Shown in pieces: positions 1 to 8,466 of a stretch of 19,855 nucleotides of DNA. The translations under genes were made by a program, and so were the position numbers. Each line of letters opens with the position of its first letter. The stretch's first letter is position 1. The notes beneath the pieces are model-generated. The model saw only the letters and a list, made by a program, of their open reading frames with translations, made no database searches and was not told the DNA's origin. The DNA is taken from positions 1-19,855 of the forward strand of contig LT649572.1 of assembly GCA_900128395.1 (NCBI GenBank). Direction: 5' to 3'. The DNA comes from Stramenopiles sp. TOSAG23-2 (Eukaryota > Sar).

Positions 1-2934
1 AAGTGGTATCCTGTTGCAATGTTCCTTATAACTAAATTAGTGACAGATACAACTCCAGTTGAATTTGTTACTGAATTATTATTACCATTTACAACAGAAG
101 GTTTGCGTGAAAGTTCTAACCCATTAGAAGCTATACGATTAGTAGAACCGGAGAAATATGCTTATCAATCAAAATTTGTAAATCGTTTTACATATTTTTT
201 TGAACGCTGCGGTTGTCAACGATTTGCAGAGAAAATGGGCAAGGAAATCTTCGTTTCATTGGAATCTACCAAAGCAGATGTGTATAATTTTAATCTAAAA
301 GAAGTTATAGAAGCAGCTAGTTTTCACGGTAACATTGGTGAGAAGAAAGAAACATTGGATAAAATGGCGGCAGGGGAGCAAGCTTTGGTATTCCAAGAGA
401 AGGAAAACGTCCGTAAGGAACTGCAAACGCTTGGAGCTCAATACTTGAAGAAATTTGGTGTAAAATTTCTTGTATCTGCAAAAGGAAAAAGTGGCAAAGA
501 TTTATTATCAATTATGCAACAACGTATTAATAATTCATTTGAAACAGAATTACAAAATGCTAGAATAGCACTATTTGATATTACACGCAAGCGTATGACA
601 AGTGAGCCGTTGGATACAGTCTCAACAGACATTGAAAAATTACGACAAAAATACAATGTCCAAGGTGCATCTGTAGCTTTGTCTCGCAGTGGTGGTGATA
701 ACATACAGACATTATCTTTTGGTAAAGCAAATGAGAGGGACAAAGTTGACGCTAAAACTATGTTTGAAATTGCTTCTTTAAGTAAAACATTTGCATCTGC
801 ATTTGCAATTGAATATTTTGCTAATCGTGGAATACCATTAACAACAAGTGCGAATAAATTATTACGCGATTGTGGATCCTCCTTTCGATTGAGCCACCCA
901 AACAATGTTGAATGGGGCGAACAAGTTAATTTACAACATTTGATGAGTCATAGCGCATTAAACATGCATTATGTTAATGGAGTTCCATTGAATGCAGAGG
1001 AGAATATGCTACCAATTAAAGATTTTTTAAATGGAAATGAAAAATATAGCTATCCAGCTATTGAGGTCTTATCAAAACCAGGGACAGTATTTCATTATAG
1101 TGGTGGTGGCTTCTTAGTTCTGCAACATTTGATAGAATCCTTTGAGAAAAATGATTCTATACAAAATATTATGGAACCATTTCTACGAAAGCTTGGAATC
1201 GCAAATGGAACTTTAACTTTTGAGGGAAAACCAGAAAATGAAAATCAAATTGCACGTGGTTACTTAGATAGTGGTGAAATGTATGGAAATGGTGGCCGTA
1301 AAATGTTTCCTGCCTATCCAGCTGGTGCCTGTGGTACGCCAGAGAGCGTTTTAAAATTATTGCAGCATTTAACTACTGCATATAATGATCCAAATGGCTC
1401 AGGACCAATCTCACATGATACTGCCATCACAATGCTGCATGGGACAGATAAGGGATGTAAGCATTTTATGGGATTGCAAATGGGAGTTGGTGTGTTTGTA
1501 GGCGAGGCACAGCGTAATCGTTTTGCTATTCACCAAGGTGCAAATGATGGTTATCGAGGCGTTTTCCTTCATTGTTTTGCTGGACCAGATAAAGGGACTG
1601 GGTTGGTTATGTTTGCTAATGGCGATAATCATGCAATGTTTTTCATTTCAGAATCCTTACAAATTATTCTGAAAACTTTGAATCTGGAAGGTGTAGACAG
1701 TTCGAAATTCAATGGTGTAAATTTTTCAACTGAAAATATCAAGCAAGAAGAAATAGTCAATTTTGGATACAAAGCGATGGTTTTTCGTGCATTTGAGGAA
1801 GATTTGCCGGAAATAACGGTGCCTCCGTTGTTTACATCGGAATCCTTGGCATTGCATGATGACGCTGCAGTTGTGCCACTTCATGAATTAACAGCATATA
1901 ATGGTGTGGTCGGTGCAAAATTACTTTCCACTACAGATCAAGGATTTGCGCAAGCGGCTAATTTAGTACTGCCAGCAGTTCCGCAATTTGATCCAACATT
2001 ATTTTGTCGCCATGGTAAAGTAATGGATAGTTGGGAGACTGTTCGACATAATGAAAATGAATTTCATGAAGCAATTTTTGAATTAAAAAAAGAAATTACT
2101 GTTCAATATGTGTTAATTTCAACGAAATGGCATTATGGAAATCAAGTGAAACATGTGCAAATATATGTACGCGGCAACGGCGATGGAGATTCATGGGAGG
2201 AATTAATACCAAAAATGAATTTAAATGGACATTCGGAGGTCCGTATAAAGACAGAGAAATCTTTAAAATGTAAACAATTCAAAGTGCTTGGATATCCAGA
2301 TGGTGGATTAACACGAGTGGGTTTGTATGAAGATGCTACGTTACCTGCAAGTGACAAAGCTACATTTGATTCCAAATGTACTAAATGTGAAGAAGCTATT
2401 CCAAAGACTGTTAAACCTATGTCGATTGATTTTAAATTCAACAAGGCTGATGTATTGAGTAATATTTCGAAATTGAATGATGGGGAAACGTATAATATGG
2501 CATCAAGTGCATATGGAGCATCGATTATTTCATGTACGAATGAACATTATGGTTCATCATCACAAACATTATCGCCTTACATGCCATTATCAATGTTTGA
2601 TGGGTTTGAATCCAGTCGCTCCCACGATAGAAGCCATAAAGAAGAAATATGTATACAATTATCTGAATCAAGTCAAATTGATGCTATTGAATTTGACTTT
2701 ACATATTTTGTACATAATAATCCAGTTGCTCTGGAAGTGTATGGCAAATTGCAAAATGAAGGTTCCTTTTCATGGGTTAATTTGGTGAACAAAACTAGCG
2801 TAAAGGAATATGCAGGCAATACACGAAGATTTTCACTTGCCGATAGCGATAAATTTGAAACAGATCAAATCAAAGTAATGGTATATCCAGATGGTGGATT
2901 TAATCGTATTCGTGTTTTTGGGAAAAAACAGTAA
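1..2934 (+). CDS. Fused ureide-pathway protein: OHCU decarboxylase-like, beta-lactamase-fold serine hydrolase, allantoicase (5' partial)
   Basis: The frame is open from base 1, so the true start lies outside the window; the first Met is at 19 (numbering below uses it as residue 1). Residues about 50-192 resemble 2-oxo-4-hydroxy-4-carboxy-5-ureidoimidazoline decarboxylase: FHGNIG (H103) at the HPDLAG position, a GEQA Glu (E120), YLKKFGVKFLVSAKG for the usual Y-x-KFGFPFI-x-x-V-x-G, and QRINN (R169). Residues about 200-550 are a class C beta-lactamase/esterase-type domain: SxxK (S253-K256), YSG (Y360), PAGACGTPESVLKLL, HQG (H505). Residues about 625-770 and 820-970 are two allantoicase repeats: GKVMDSWET, YPDGG twice (759-763, 956-960), CTNEHYG, MFDGFESSRS. 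Known chemistry: OHCU decarboxylase yields (S)-allantoin; allantoicase cleaves allantoate to ureidoglycolate and urea. Residues 1-50 are unassigned. The function of the middle domain is not known. Confidence 0.85.
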   Translation, partial: KWYPVAMFLITKLVTDTTPVEFVTELLLPFTTEGLRESSNPLEAIRLVEPEKYAYQSKFVNRFTYFFERCGCQRFAEKMGKEIFVSLESTKADVYNFNLKEVIEAASFHGNIGEKKETLDKMAAGEQALVFQEKENVRKELQTLGAQYLKKFGVKFLVSAKGKSGKDLLSIMQQRINNSFETELQNARIALFDITRKRMTSEPLDTVSTDIEKLRQKYNVQGASVALSRSGGDNIQTLSFGKANERDKVDAKTMFEIASLSKTFASAFAIEYFANRGIPLTTSANKLLRDCGSSFRLSHPNNVEWGEQVNLQHLMSHSALNMHYVNGVPLNAEENMLPIKDFLNGNEKYSYPAIEVLSKPGTVFHYSGGGFLVLQHLIESFEKNDSIQNIMEPFLRKLGIANGTLTFEGKPENENQIARGYLDSGEMYGNGGRKMFPAYPAGACGTPESVLKLLQHLTTAYNDPNGSGPISHDTAITMLHGTDKGCKHFMGLQMGVGVFVGEAQRNRFAIHQGANDGYRGVFLHCFAGPDKGTGLVMFANGDNHAMFFISESLQIILKTLNLEGVDSSKFNGVNFSTENIKQEEIVNFGYKAMVFRAFEEDLPEITVPPLFTSESLALHDDAAVVPLHELTAYNGVVGAKLLSTTDQGFAQAANLVLPAVPQFDPTLFCRHGKVMDSWETVRHNENEFHEAIFELKKEITVQYVLISTKWHYGNQVKHVQIYVRGNGDGDSWEELIPKMNLNGHSEVRIKTEKSLKCKQFKVLGYPDGGLTRVGLYEDATLPASDKATFDSKCTKCEEAIPKTVKPMSIDFKFNKADVLSNISKLNDGETYNMASSAYGASIISCTNEHYGSSSQTLSPYMPLSMFDGFESSRSHDRSHKEEICIQLSESSQIDAIEFDFTYFVHNNPVALEVYGKLQNEGSFSWVNLVNKTSVKEYAGNTRRFSLADSDKFETDQIKVMVYPDGGFNRIRVFGKKQ

Positions 2935-3467
2935 CAGTACCGTGAGATGTGAGAGGTATCCCCAACATGACTGTGGTAGTCCTTTATATCTATGCTTAAG
3001 ATATTAATTAGTAATTTAAGGATAGCTACATACATGGTCCTATCCGTCTTTTCCGTGATGGCCACTTCGTACTTCTTTTAATATACTAAATATGCTATAA
3101 TTTATCTATCAAATATATATCCCTTCTATAGCAGGTGAATACGATGGAAACCACACAGGTTTTTGATTGGAGGTTGGAGGAAGCCGGAAAGTTTACCTTA
3201 ACCTGTGGTGTAAAACATATTTAAGTTGGAATATATGATGTTTAATCTGATGAATGATGAGCATTGCATGAATACCACCACAGGAATATATCTTTTTTTA
3301 TTTTTTGAAATAAATAAAAACTAAGAAAGTGATTGATGAAAGTATTTAGTAGATAGAAGAATCAAAAGTCCAGTTTATTATTATTTATTAAATTAATATT
3401 ATTATTATTCATTCAATCTAATATAGCAGTAGGGAAAACATATATATATATTATTATTATACAAAAG
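2935..3467. other. Intergenic spacer between the ureide fusion gene and the GPAT gene
   Basis: This 533-base AT-rich spacer holds the 3' flank of the fusion gene and the 5' flank of the acyltransferase gene, both on the plus strand. An AATAAA-like signal lies in AAATAAATAAAAACT near 3305. ATT-type triplet repeats and a short TA run occupy about 3370-3460. A set of complementary CACAGGTT, AACCTGTGGTG and CACCACAGG segments lies at 3151-3284. I see no credible coding region; a minus-strand open stretch at 2865-3065 is an overlap shadow. Confidence 0.6.
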
Positions 3468-5162
3468 ATGGATGCATTAGCGATTGATTTAGTGCAATAC
3501 AATAGTCCTGCATCATTAAAAATGCGACATAGGCGAAAAACGAAAGGTGGAGGATTGAATCATTCACATAATAAAAGTAGTCGTTTAGGGATAATGCATA
3601 ATCATTTAAATAATCCATTAGAGTTAGAACCTCTTGATAGTACTAGTAATAATATTAATAATAGAAATGTTAATGATGGTATATCACCAACATTTATTGA
3701 TTATGCAGAGGAAGAATTAGAAAATATCAATAATGGTTCTTCTTCCTCTATGAATAGTTCTAATTTATCATCTGGTGGTGGTATTTTAAAAACACCACAA
3801 AAAATGATGAACAAAAACAATAATAATGGTATAAAGCAACCTGTACGTTTTAATTTTAAGCAAGACAGCTTATACATAAACAATAGACCAAGTTTACAAG
3901 GATCGAATCCAAAGTTAGAAGCATTATCCGTCGGTTCAAATGGATTAATGAAAAGCGCATCTACTATCAATCTTTTACAATTTCAACTAGATAAACAAAT
4001 GACGAATAGCGTTTTAAAAAACAATAATGAAAGATTAAAACATATGAATAGTCCACCATCACCGATGCGAAAAGGAAAGCGAAATACAAATGCAACATTA
4101 GCTCTTGGCAAAATTGTTGTTCCAATGATGGATGGGATTGAAAGTATTGTTGATGATGGTTTTCAAAAATGTTTTGAACGTCGTAGTGAACCATCATGGA
4201 ATTATGTTTGGTATTTAGCGATTCCATGGTTTTTTGGTGTGTTGTTTCGTTGGTTCATTTTATTTCCAATACGTTTAGTCTATTGGATTTTAGGTCATAT
4301 TTTATTTATCATTATAAATATCGTTGGTGGTGTATATTTCACATATACAAGAAATCATGAAAAACAGAAAAAGTTCGAGTTGTATTTAGTGAAATGGCTT
4401 GCATATGTTTATGTATCTTCATGGTCGGGGGTTGTACGATTTCATGGGGAAAAGCCAAGGTTGCAAAAGCAAGTGTTTGTTGCAAATCATTCAACTATGA
4501 TTGATGTTGCTATTTTATTACAAAATAATATTTATAGTTTAGTTGGGCAAGCACATAAATCATATTATGTCAATTTAGTACAAAATGTTGCTATGAGGAG
4601 TATGGATTGCATATGGTTTAATCGTGATGAAACGAGAGATAGAACTAAAGTCAGCAAGCGTCTGAGAGAACATGCACGAAATGTTAATGGTGATTTACAA
4701 CCATTGTTAATTTTTCCAGAAGGTACGTGTGTTAATAATGAATATGTTGTTTTATTTAAAAAAACAGTATTTGATTTGGATGATGATATTGCCATTTGTC
4801 CAATTGCTATTAAATACAATAAATTGTTTTGCGATGCTTATTGGATATCAAGACAAGAATCGTTTTTATTCTATCTTTTTCGTTTAATGCGTTCGTATTG
4901 TTTAGTATGTGATGTTTGGTACATGAATCCTATGTATAGAAAAAAAGGAGAAACCGCTATTGAATTTTCTTGGCGAGTTCAACAAGCAATTGCAGATAAA
5001 GCTGGTTTAGTAAATACAAATTATGATGGATATATGAAATATTGGAAACCAAGTTTACGATATAAACGAGCAAGGCAATTAGCATTTGCAAATCAAATTT
5101 TACCGTCGGATGTACTTGACAATAAAAGAACAATATCAAAATCCAGTAATGGAAGACACTAA
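3468..5162 (+). CDS. GPAT3/4/9-type glycerol-3-phosphate acyltransferase (PlsC superfamily)
   Basis: 564 residues. The C-terminal half has the acyltransferase blocks in order: ANHSTMIDVAILL (catalytic H341, D346), SLVGQAH, CIWFNRDETRDR around 381-392, LLIFPEGTCVNNEYVVLFKK (FPEGT 416-420) and CPIAIKYN (444-451). The combination of VGQ-H, a WF-x-R-x-E-x-x-DR block and FPEGTC-NN matches the GPAT3/GPAT4/plant GPAT9 branch better than lysophosphatidate acyltransferases. Two hydrophobic stretches (about 246-270 and 271-294) should anchor it in the ER membrane. Family role: transfer of an acyl group from acyl-CoA to sn-1 of glycerol-3-phosphate, the first step toward triacylglycerol and phospholipid. 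Odd features: an extra N-terminal region of about 210 residues rich in Asn/Ser/Lys, and FKKTVFD where relatives have FKKGSFE. An LPCAT-like activity cannot be excluded. The start is the first in-frame ATG, in context AAAAGATGG. Confidence 0.87.
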   Translation: MDALAIDLVQYNSPASLKMRHRRKTKGGGLNHSHNKSSRLGIMHNHLNNPLELEPLDSTSNNINNRNVNDGISPTFIDYAEEELENINNGSSSSMNSSNLSSGGGILKTPQKMMNKNNNNGIKQPVRFNFKQDSLYINNRPSLQGSNPKLEALSVGSNGLMKSASTINLLQFQLDKQMTNSVLKNNNERLKHMNSPPSPMRKGKRNTNATLALGKIVVPMMDGIESIVDDGFQKCFERRSEPSWNYVWYLAIPWFFGVLFRWFILFPIRLVYWILGHILFIIINIVGGVYFTYTRNHEKQKKFELYLVKWLAYVYVSSWSGVVRFHGEKPRLQKQVFVANHSTMIDVAILLQNNIYSLVGQAHKSYYVNLVQNVAMRSMDCIWFNRDETRDRTKVSKRLREHARNVNGDLQPLLIFPEGTCVNNEYVVLFKKTVFDLDDDIAICPIAIKYNKLFCDAYWISRQESFLFYLFRLMRSYCLVCDVWYMNPMYRKKGETAIEFSWRVQQAIADKAGLVNTNYDGYMKYWKPSLRYKRARQLAFANQILPSDVLDNKRTISKSSNGRH

Positions 5163-5593
5163 AGAATGGGGTGGTGTGTATGTACGTAATATTGATTTTT
5201 AATCGATTTCGTCGTTAGTAGTGTCATCTTTAGCTCTGCGTGTGTGTGTATAATGTGTTTTGATATATATACCAGGTTTTTATATCATACGTATTTTTTT
5301 CGAGGCGAGAGCATTTGCTTTTTTGTCAACATTTTTGCACATATTTGGTAATATTTAAATCAATTTTTTCGAAACTAAAATCATATGAAATACGAGTAAC
5401 ATTTTTTATAAATGCATAATTTAATCGCTGTAAGAAGAAGCGTAAAAAATTACGAAGCGTGTAAAAAAATACGATTTCGTATCATATGATAGTTCCTTTC
5501 AAATTACACGCGCGCACCCCTCTCACTCTTTCTTTTTCATTTGAAACACACCATAATACGTATACGTACGAGGCGTATATATTATCAACTTTT
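5163..5593. other. Convergent intergenic spacer with inverted repeats
   Basis: This 431-base spacer separates the 3' ends of the plus-strand acyltransferase gene and the minus-strand N-acetyltransferase gene, so it should hold both 3' UTRs and polyadenylation regions. It contains the inverted pair 5380-5395 / 5476-5490, a compact ATACGA-TT-TCGTAT hairpin (5469-5482), tandem-like GAAGCGT-(A)n-TACGA units at about 5438-5474, and a CG-alternating patch at about 5508-5516. No open frame here looks like a gene. Confidence 0.6.
5469..5490. repeat. Hairpin plus palindrome element, copy A
   Basis: ATACGA (5469-5474) and TCGTAT (5477-5482) form a 6-bp stem with a 2-base loop. The palindrome ATCATATGAT (5481-5490) follows and overlaps the stem. 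The last 15 bases (5476-5490) are identical to 14454-14468. The element lies about 105 bases 3' of the N-acetyltransferase stop codon. A role in 3' end formation is inference. Confidence 0.5.
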
Positions 5594-6571
5594 TTACAAT
5601 CTTGCTTTATCTTTATTAATAGATTCAGCGGCCACGTTCCATAATTTTTTTAATTCATATGTAGTGAAATCAATATTTAATTTTAAACCAAAATAAATTT
5701 CAATCATACGTATCCATTCTTCCATTGTTTTTGCTTCTTGAACTACAATCCAATTTAATTGGTTGTCTCCATCTGTATCATTCTTGGTTTCAATTAATTG
5801 ACGTAATTTTGTACCAACTACATGTAATAACACACCACCCTGTGATGTTCGAAAAATAGATGGCTTATAAAAAGGACTTGTTTCTTTTGCATCATGATAC
5901 CAAATATGTTTTTCTAAAAATGCTGTATGATATGCCTCCATCGTATTATCAATTGGGTCAATTTCAAAATCCAGACCTTCGAAAACTGCATTTGGATGAT
6001 TATACCACCTCCACACAACGTTATCAATTTTATTCAATTTATACTTCCTACCGTCTACTAGTCGCCATTCTATACTATCATTGTTTGGTAATTCAAATGG
6101 TAAGTTTGGTCCATCCCCTAAACCAACATCAACAACAAATTTTTTATTATCTATATGTACAACGCAGACAACATGATTAGTTGATTGTTTTACACTTGCA
6201 GATTCTGCTTCTCGCCAAGTTAAGTCCAATCTATCCTTTATAGCACTGCAATATCCTCTATGCAATGTAACTTTATAACCAAGACTAGAGAGCAATGACG
6301 AAAATGCACCAACTAATAGAAAACAATATCCACCACGTGAGCGGTCCAATAATCGATTGACTAAATCTATTTTTAATAAGGATTGTGGATTTTTCCTTGA
6401 GGCTACATCTAATGCTTCATATGGATATGTATTGAGATGGGATTGAAAAATTTTATTTAATGTTTGATAAGATGGTATCAAAACTTCATCTGGTTTGATT
6501 TTTAATTGTTTTAAATATTTCTGTATGGTAACAACTGGTAACTTTACATTTAATAATTGATTTTTAGACAT
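5594..6571 (-). CDS. NAT: Arylamine N-acetyltransferase (NAT family)
   Basis: 325 residues, close to the usual NAT length of 270-300 plus a short tail. The Cys-His-Asp triad is visible in standard context: RGGYC (C83), STNHVVCVV (H133) and FVVDVGLGD (D148). The N-terminal FQSHLNTYPYEALDV matches the conserved block that precedes the RGG-x-C motif. Family role: ping-pong transfer of an acetyl or related acyl group from CoA to arylamines, arylhydroxylamines or hydrazines in the cytosol, usually for xenobiotic handling. There is no signal peptide or membrane span. Oddity: the residues after the catalytic Cys read FLLVGAF, so the Glu/Gln and Asn common at these positions are replaced by Leu and Val. 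The start is the first ATG, in context CTCACCATGTC. It converges with the acyltransferase gene. Confidence 0.93.
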   Translation of the reverse strand: MSKNQLLNVKLPVVTIQKYLKQLKIKPDEVLIPSYQTLNKIFQSHLNTYPYEALDVASRKNPQSLLKIDLVNRLLDRSRGGYCFLLVGAFSSLLSSLGYKVTLHRGYCSAIKDRLDLTWREAESASVKQSTNHVVCVVHIDNKKFVVDVGLGDGPNLPFELPNNDSIEWRLVDGRKYKLNKIDNVVWRWYNHPNAVFEGLDFEIDPIDNTMEAYHTAFLEKHIWYHDAKETSPFYKPSIFRTSQGGVLLHVVGTKLRQLIETKNDTDGDNQLNWIVVQEAKTMEEWIRMIEIYFGLKLNIDFTTYELKKLWNVAAESINKDKARL

Positions 6572-6769
6572 GGTGAGAATTAGAATAGTAGTGGATTCAT
6601 GTTATGAAAATTATTATTTTTTTCGTATTTTGTATGTGTATTATGTATATTCTTCTGAAGGGATATAATAAATTAAAATGTAATGGTAATGGTGAGATAA
6701 AAGTTACAAAGTATACATTAAAAAAGAAGAAGAATAAAAAATATTTACTATATACGACACGAACCAATT

Positions 6770-7531
6770 TTATCCAGTTGATACTTCCATGCCACTCATT
6801 AAAAAACTAATTTTATTTAATGTATCTATCGCTTCATTTATAGCTTGTTGGCATTCAATAAATTCCACATTGTTTTTATTATTTGTACATTTAACAACTA
6901 ATGTCCCTTGTTCATTTGACATACGTTGTACTAATATTCGTATTTTCGGAGTTGGATCCAACCAAATTTGATTCATGGTATCACCAGCAGCTGCCATCAT
7001 ATCATTCGCAACACTTTTCAATGCTTGTAAATTTGCTTTGAAACCTATTTGATCTATATCTTTTGTTGTATATGTAACTTGTGAATCGCTGGTGACCAAT
7101 ACGGCTAATTGTATGCCCCGACTATCTTGTAATTTTCCCAATGTTGGTGCTATTGCACTACGAATAGTTTCTGGTATTTTAAATTGAAAATCTTCGAAAT
7201 CTTTTAAATTAGTACCAATATTATTTTTTAAGTCTTTGGAATAAGTGGAAAAAAATGTGGACAAAATTTGTGTTGCAATCAATTTACCAAACTCAGGTCC
7301 ATCATCTGCACTGTGAAAAATTGCACATGAAATATCTAATGTTGCTACTATCGTTACTGCTACACCTTTTAATTGTATATAGGATACTGGCATACCAGCA
7401 ACATTTTTACTAAATTCTGCAATAGCAGTTAATAATGAACCAATTAATCTTGGTTGACTAACAGATGTTTCATATTCTTTCGAAAACAAGACCAGACCAG
7501 ACGAGGAGACTACCAGGATATTTTTCAGCAT
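6770..7531 (-). CDS. Small protein with longin-like and roadblock-like halves, function unknown
   Basis: 253 residues, no signal peptide or membrane span. The N-terminal half (about 1-110) has a longin/adaptin-small-chain-like pattern: a first strand MLKNILVVSSSGLVLFSKEY, a later strand pair including VAVTIVATL and AIFHS, then the helix GKLIATQILSTFFSTYSKDL. The C-terminal half (about 136-245) shows strand-turn-strand LAVLVTSDSQVTYTT, a helix LQALKSVANDMM and strands IRILVQR and LVVKCT, the general pattern of roadblock/LC7 domains. Proteins built from these folds usually act as scaffolds or regulators for small GTPases on endomembranes. The fold assignment is by pattern only and I do not recognise the specific family. 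The stop codon (6770-6772) is about 200 bases upstream of the N-acetyltransferase start on the same strand. A possible G-quadruplex lies just upstream of its start. Confidence 0.6.
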   Translation of the reverse strand: MLKNILVVSSSGLVLFSKEYETSVSQPRLIGSLLTAIAEFSKNVAGMPVSYIQLKGVAVTIVATLDISCAIFHSADDGPEFGKLIATQILSTFFSTYSKDLKNNIGTNLKDFEDFQFKIPETIRSAIAPTLGKLQDSRGIQLAVLVTSDSQVTYTTKDIDQIGFKANLQALKSVANDMMAAAGDTMNQIWLDPTPKIRILVQRMSNEQGTLVVKCTNNKNNVEFIECQQAINEAIDTLNKISFLMSGMEVSTG

Positions 7532-8466
7532 ATATGTATATTGTTAGGGATGGATGGGTGGGTGGGGGGTGATCACTTATATAAATATATTATCATGTGA
7601 TATGATATGATATGATTGTTCGGATTGATTGTCGATATGCAACATATATGTTGTATAAATAAACAGATGAAGAAGGATTAATAAAATTCTATGATGAGCA
7701 GCTGTTGTATTAGTATACTATATAATACTGGTAATACAGCTTAAAGCTCTGAGCAACCTTGTCCAGCTGTGCCATTTTCGCCAATTATAATATAAGGTAT
7801 AATTGCTTAAATTTTATTTTCCCATTGTCCTTAGTTTTAAATAATTGGCTAAATTTTAAGTTTTGCGTGGGAGGCACTAAAATTAACACACAGGACTATG
7901 GAATCCTACTCGATCCCCTCATAAAATGGGGCTATTTGTAAGAGTTTTGTCCTATATTTCTTTAGTAACAATTACAGTAGTCTTTAGTATATTTACAAAT
8001 TTTAGATTTAGTTAAAAATACAGTATATTGTATAATATATTGACAAATATAGTGGGGTAGTAGTGAAAATGACTATACACATTAAAATATAAATACATGG
8101 TGAAAACGTGATTTTTAAGAACGAGTAGGTGTCAAAATTTAGAACCCCTCCCAAAAAATCCAATGCCATTCCATGGAAAACAAAATTTTAAATAGCATGA
8201 CCATAGCATGAATCTTTTTACATAGCATAGGAATAGCATAGAAACACTACTACAAACACTAATTCATCCATTTTTCCTCTCTTGGGTCCGCCACTACGCC
8301 ACTACTCGATCCCTCCCATAATCAGGCCGTCATCATTATTACCCGTTAATCCCATCTTTATTGCTTCTTTCGTGACACAGACAAACGTTTCTAATCATCA
8401 CATTCGTAATAAACACCACAACTGCATAACGCTTCTACTAGATTTTAAATCCATCCAGATATAGCC
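7532..8466. other. Gene-poor spacer with degenerate element remnants
   Basis: 935 bases without a convincing gene. The left end is the 5' flank of the minus-strand longin-like gene and carries a G-rich run (7547-7569), repeated ATATG pentamers near 7605 and the palindrome CAACATATATGTTG (7640-7653). Farther right are two related strings, CTACTCGATCCCCTC near 7906-7920 and CTACTCGATCCCTCCC near 8302-8317, and four ATAGCAT heptamers at 8192-8239. Together with the reverse-transcriptase fragment that follows, this suggests a decayed retroelement, but I see no long terminal repeats. Confidence 0.45.
7547..7569 (+). promoter_or_regulatory. Putative G-quadruplex upstream of the longin-like gene
   Basis: Four runs of at least three G (7547-7549, 7556-7558, 7560-7562, 7564-7569) with loops of 6, 1 and 1 bases meet the usual G4 pattern. 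It lies 16-38 bases upstream of the start codon of the minus-strand gene, so the G-rich strand is the template strand and any transcript through it would be C-rich. Formation and function are inferred. Confidence 0.4.

Noticed and set aside
438-905. Minus-strand 155-codon open stretch inside the ureide fusion gene
   Set aside because: It is antisense to well-supported OHCU decarboxylase and hydrolase motifs and shows no family features of its own.
3230-3270. Box C/D snoRNA-like TGATGA and CTGA strings before the GPAT gene
   Set aside because: The boxes are in the wrong order and spacing, and there is no terminal stem.
6604-6810. Plus-strand 68-codon open stretch starting 33 bases from the N-acetyltransferase start, with a hydrophobic N terminus
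   Set aside because: It is Lys/Ile-rich from AT-rich DNA, ends inside the longin-like gene on the other strand, and has no recognisable motif. A tiny divergent membrane peptide is not excluded but unsupported.
7900-8320. LTRs or a tRNA primer-binding site suggested by the repeated CTACTCGATCCC string
   Set aside because: The two copies share only about 12 bases, lack TG...CA ends and no flanking target-site duplication is visible.
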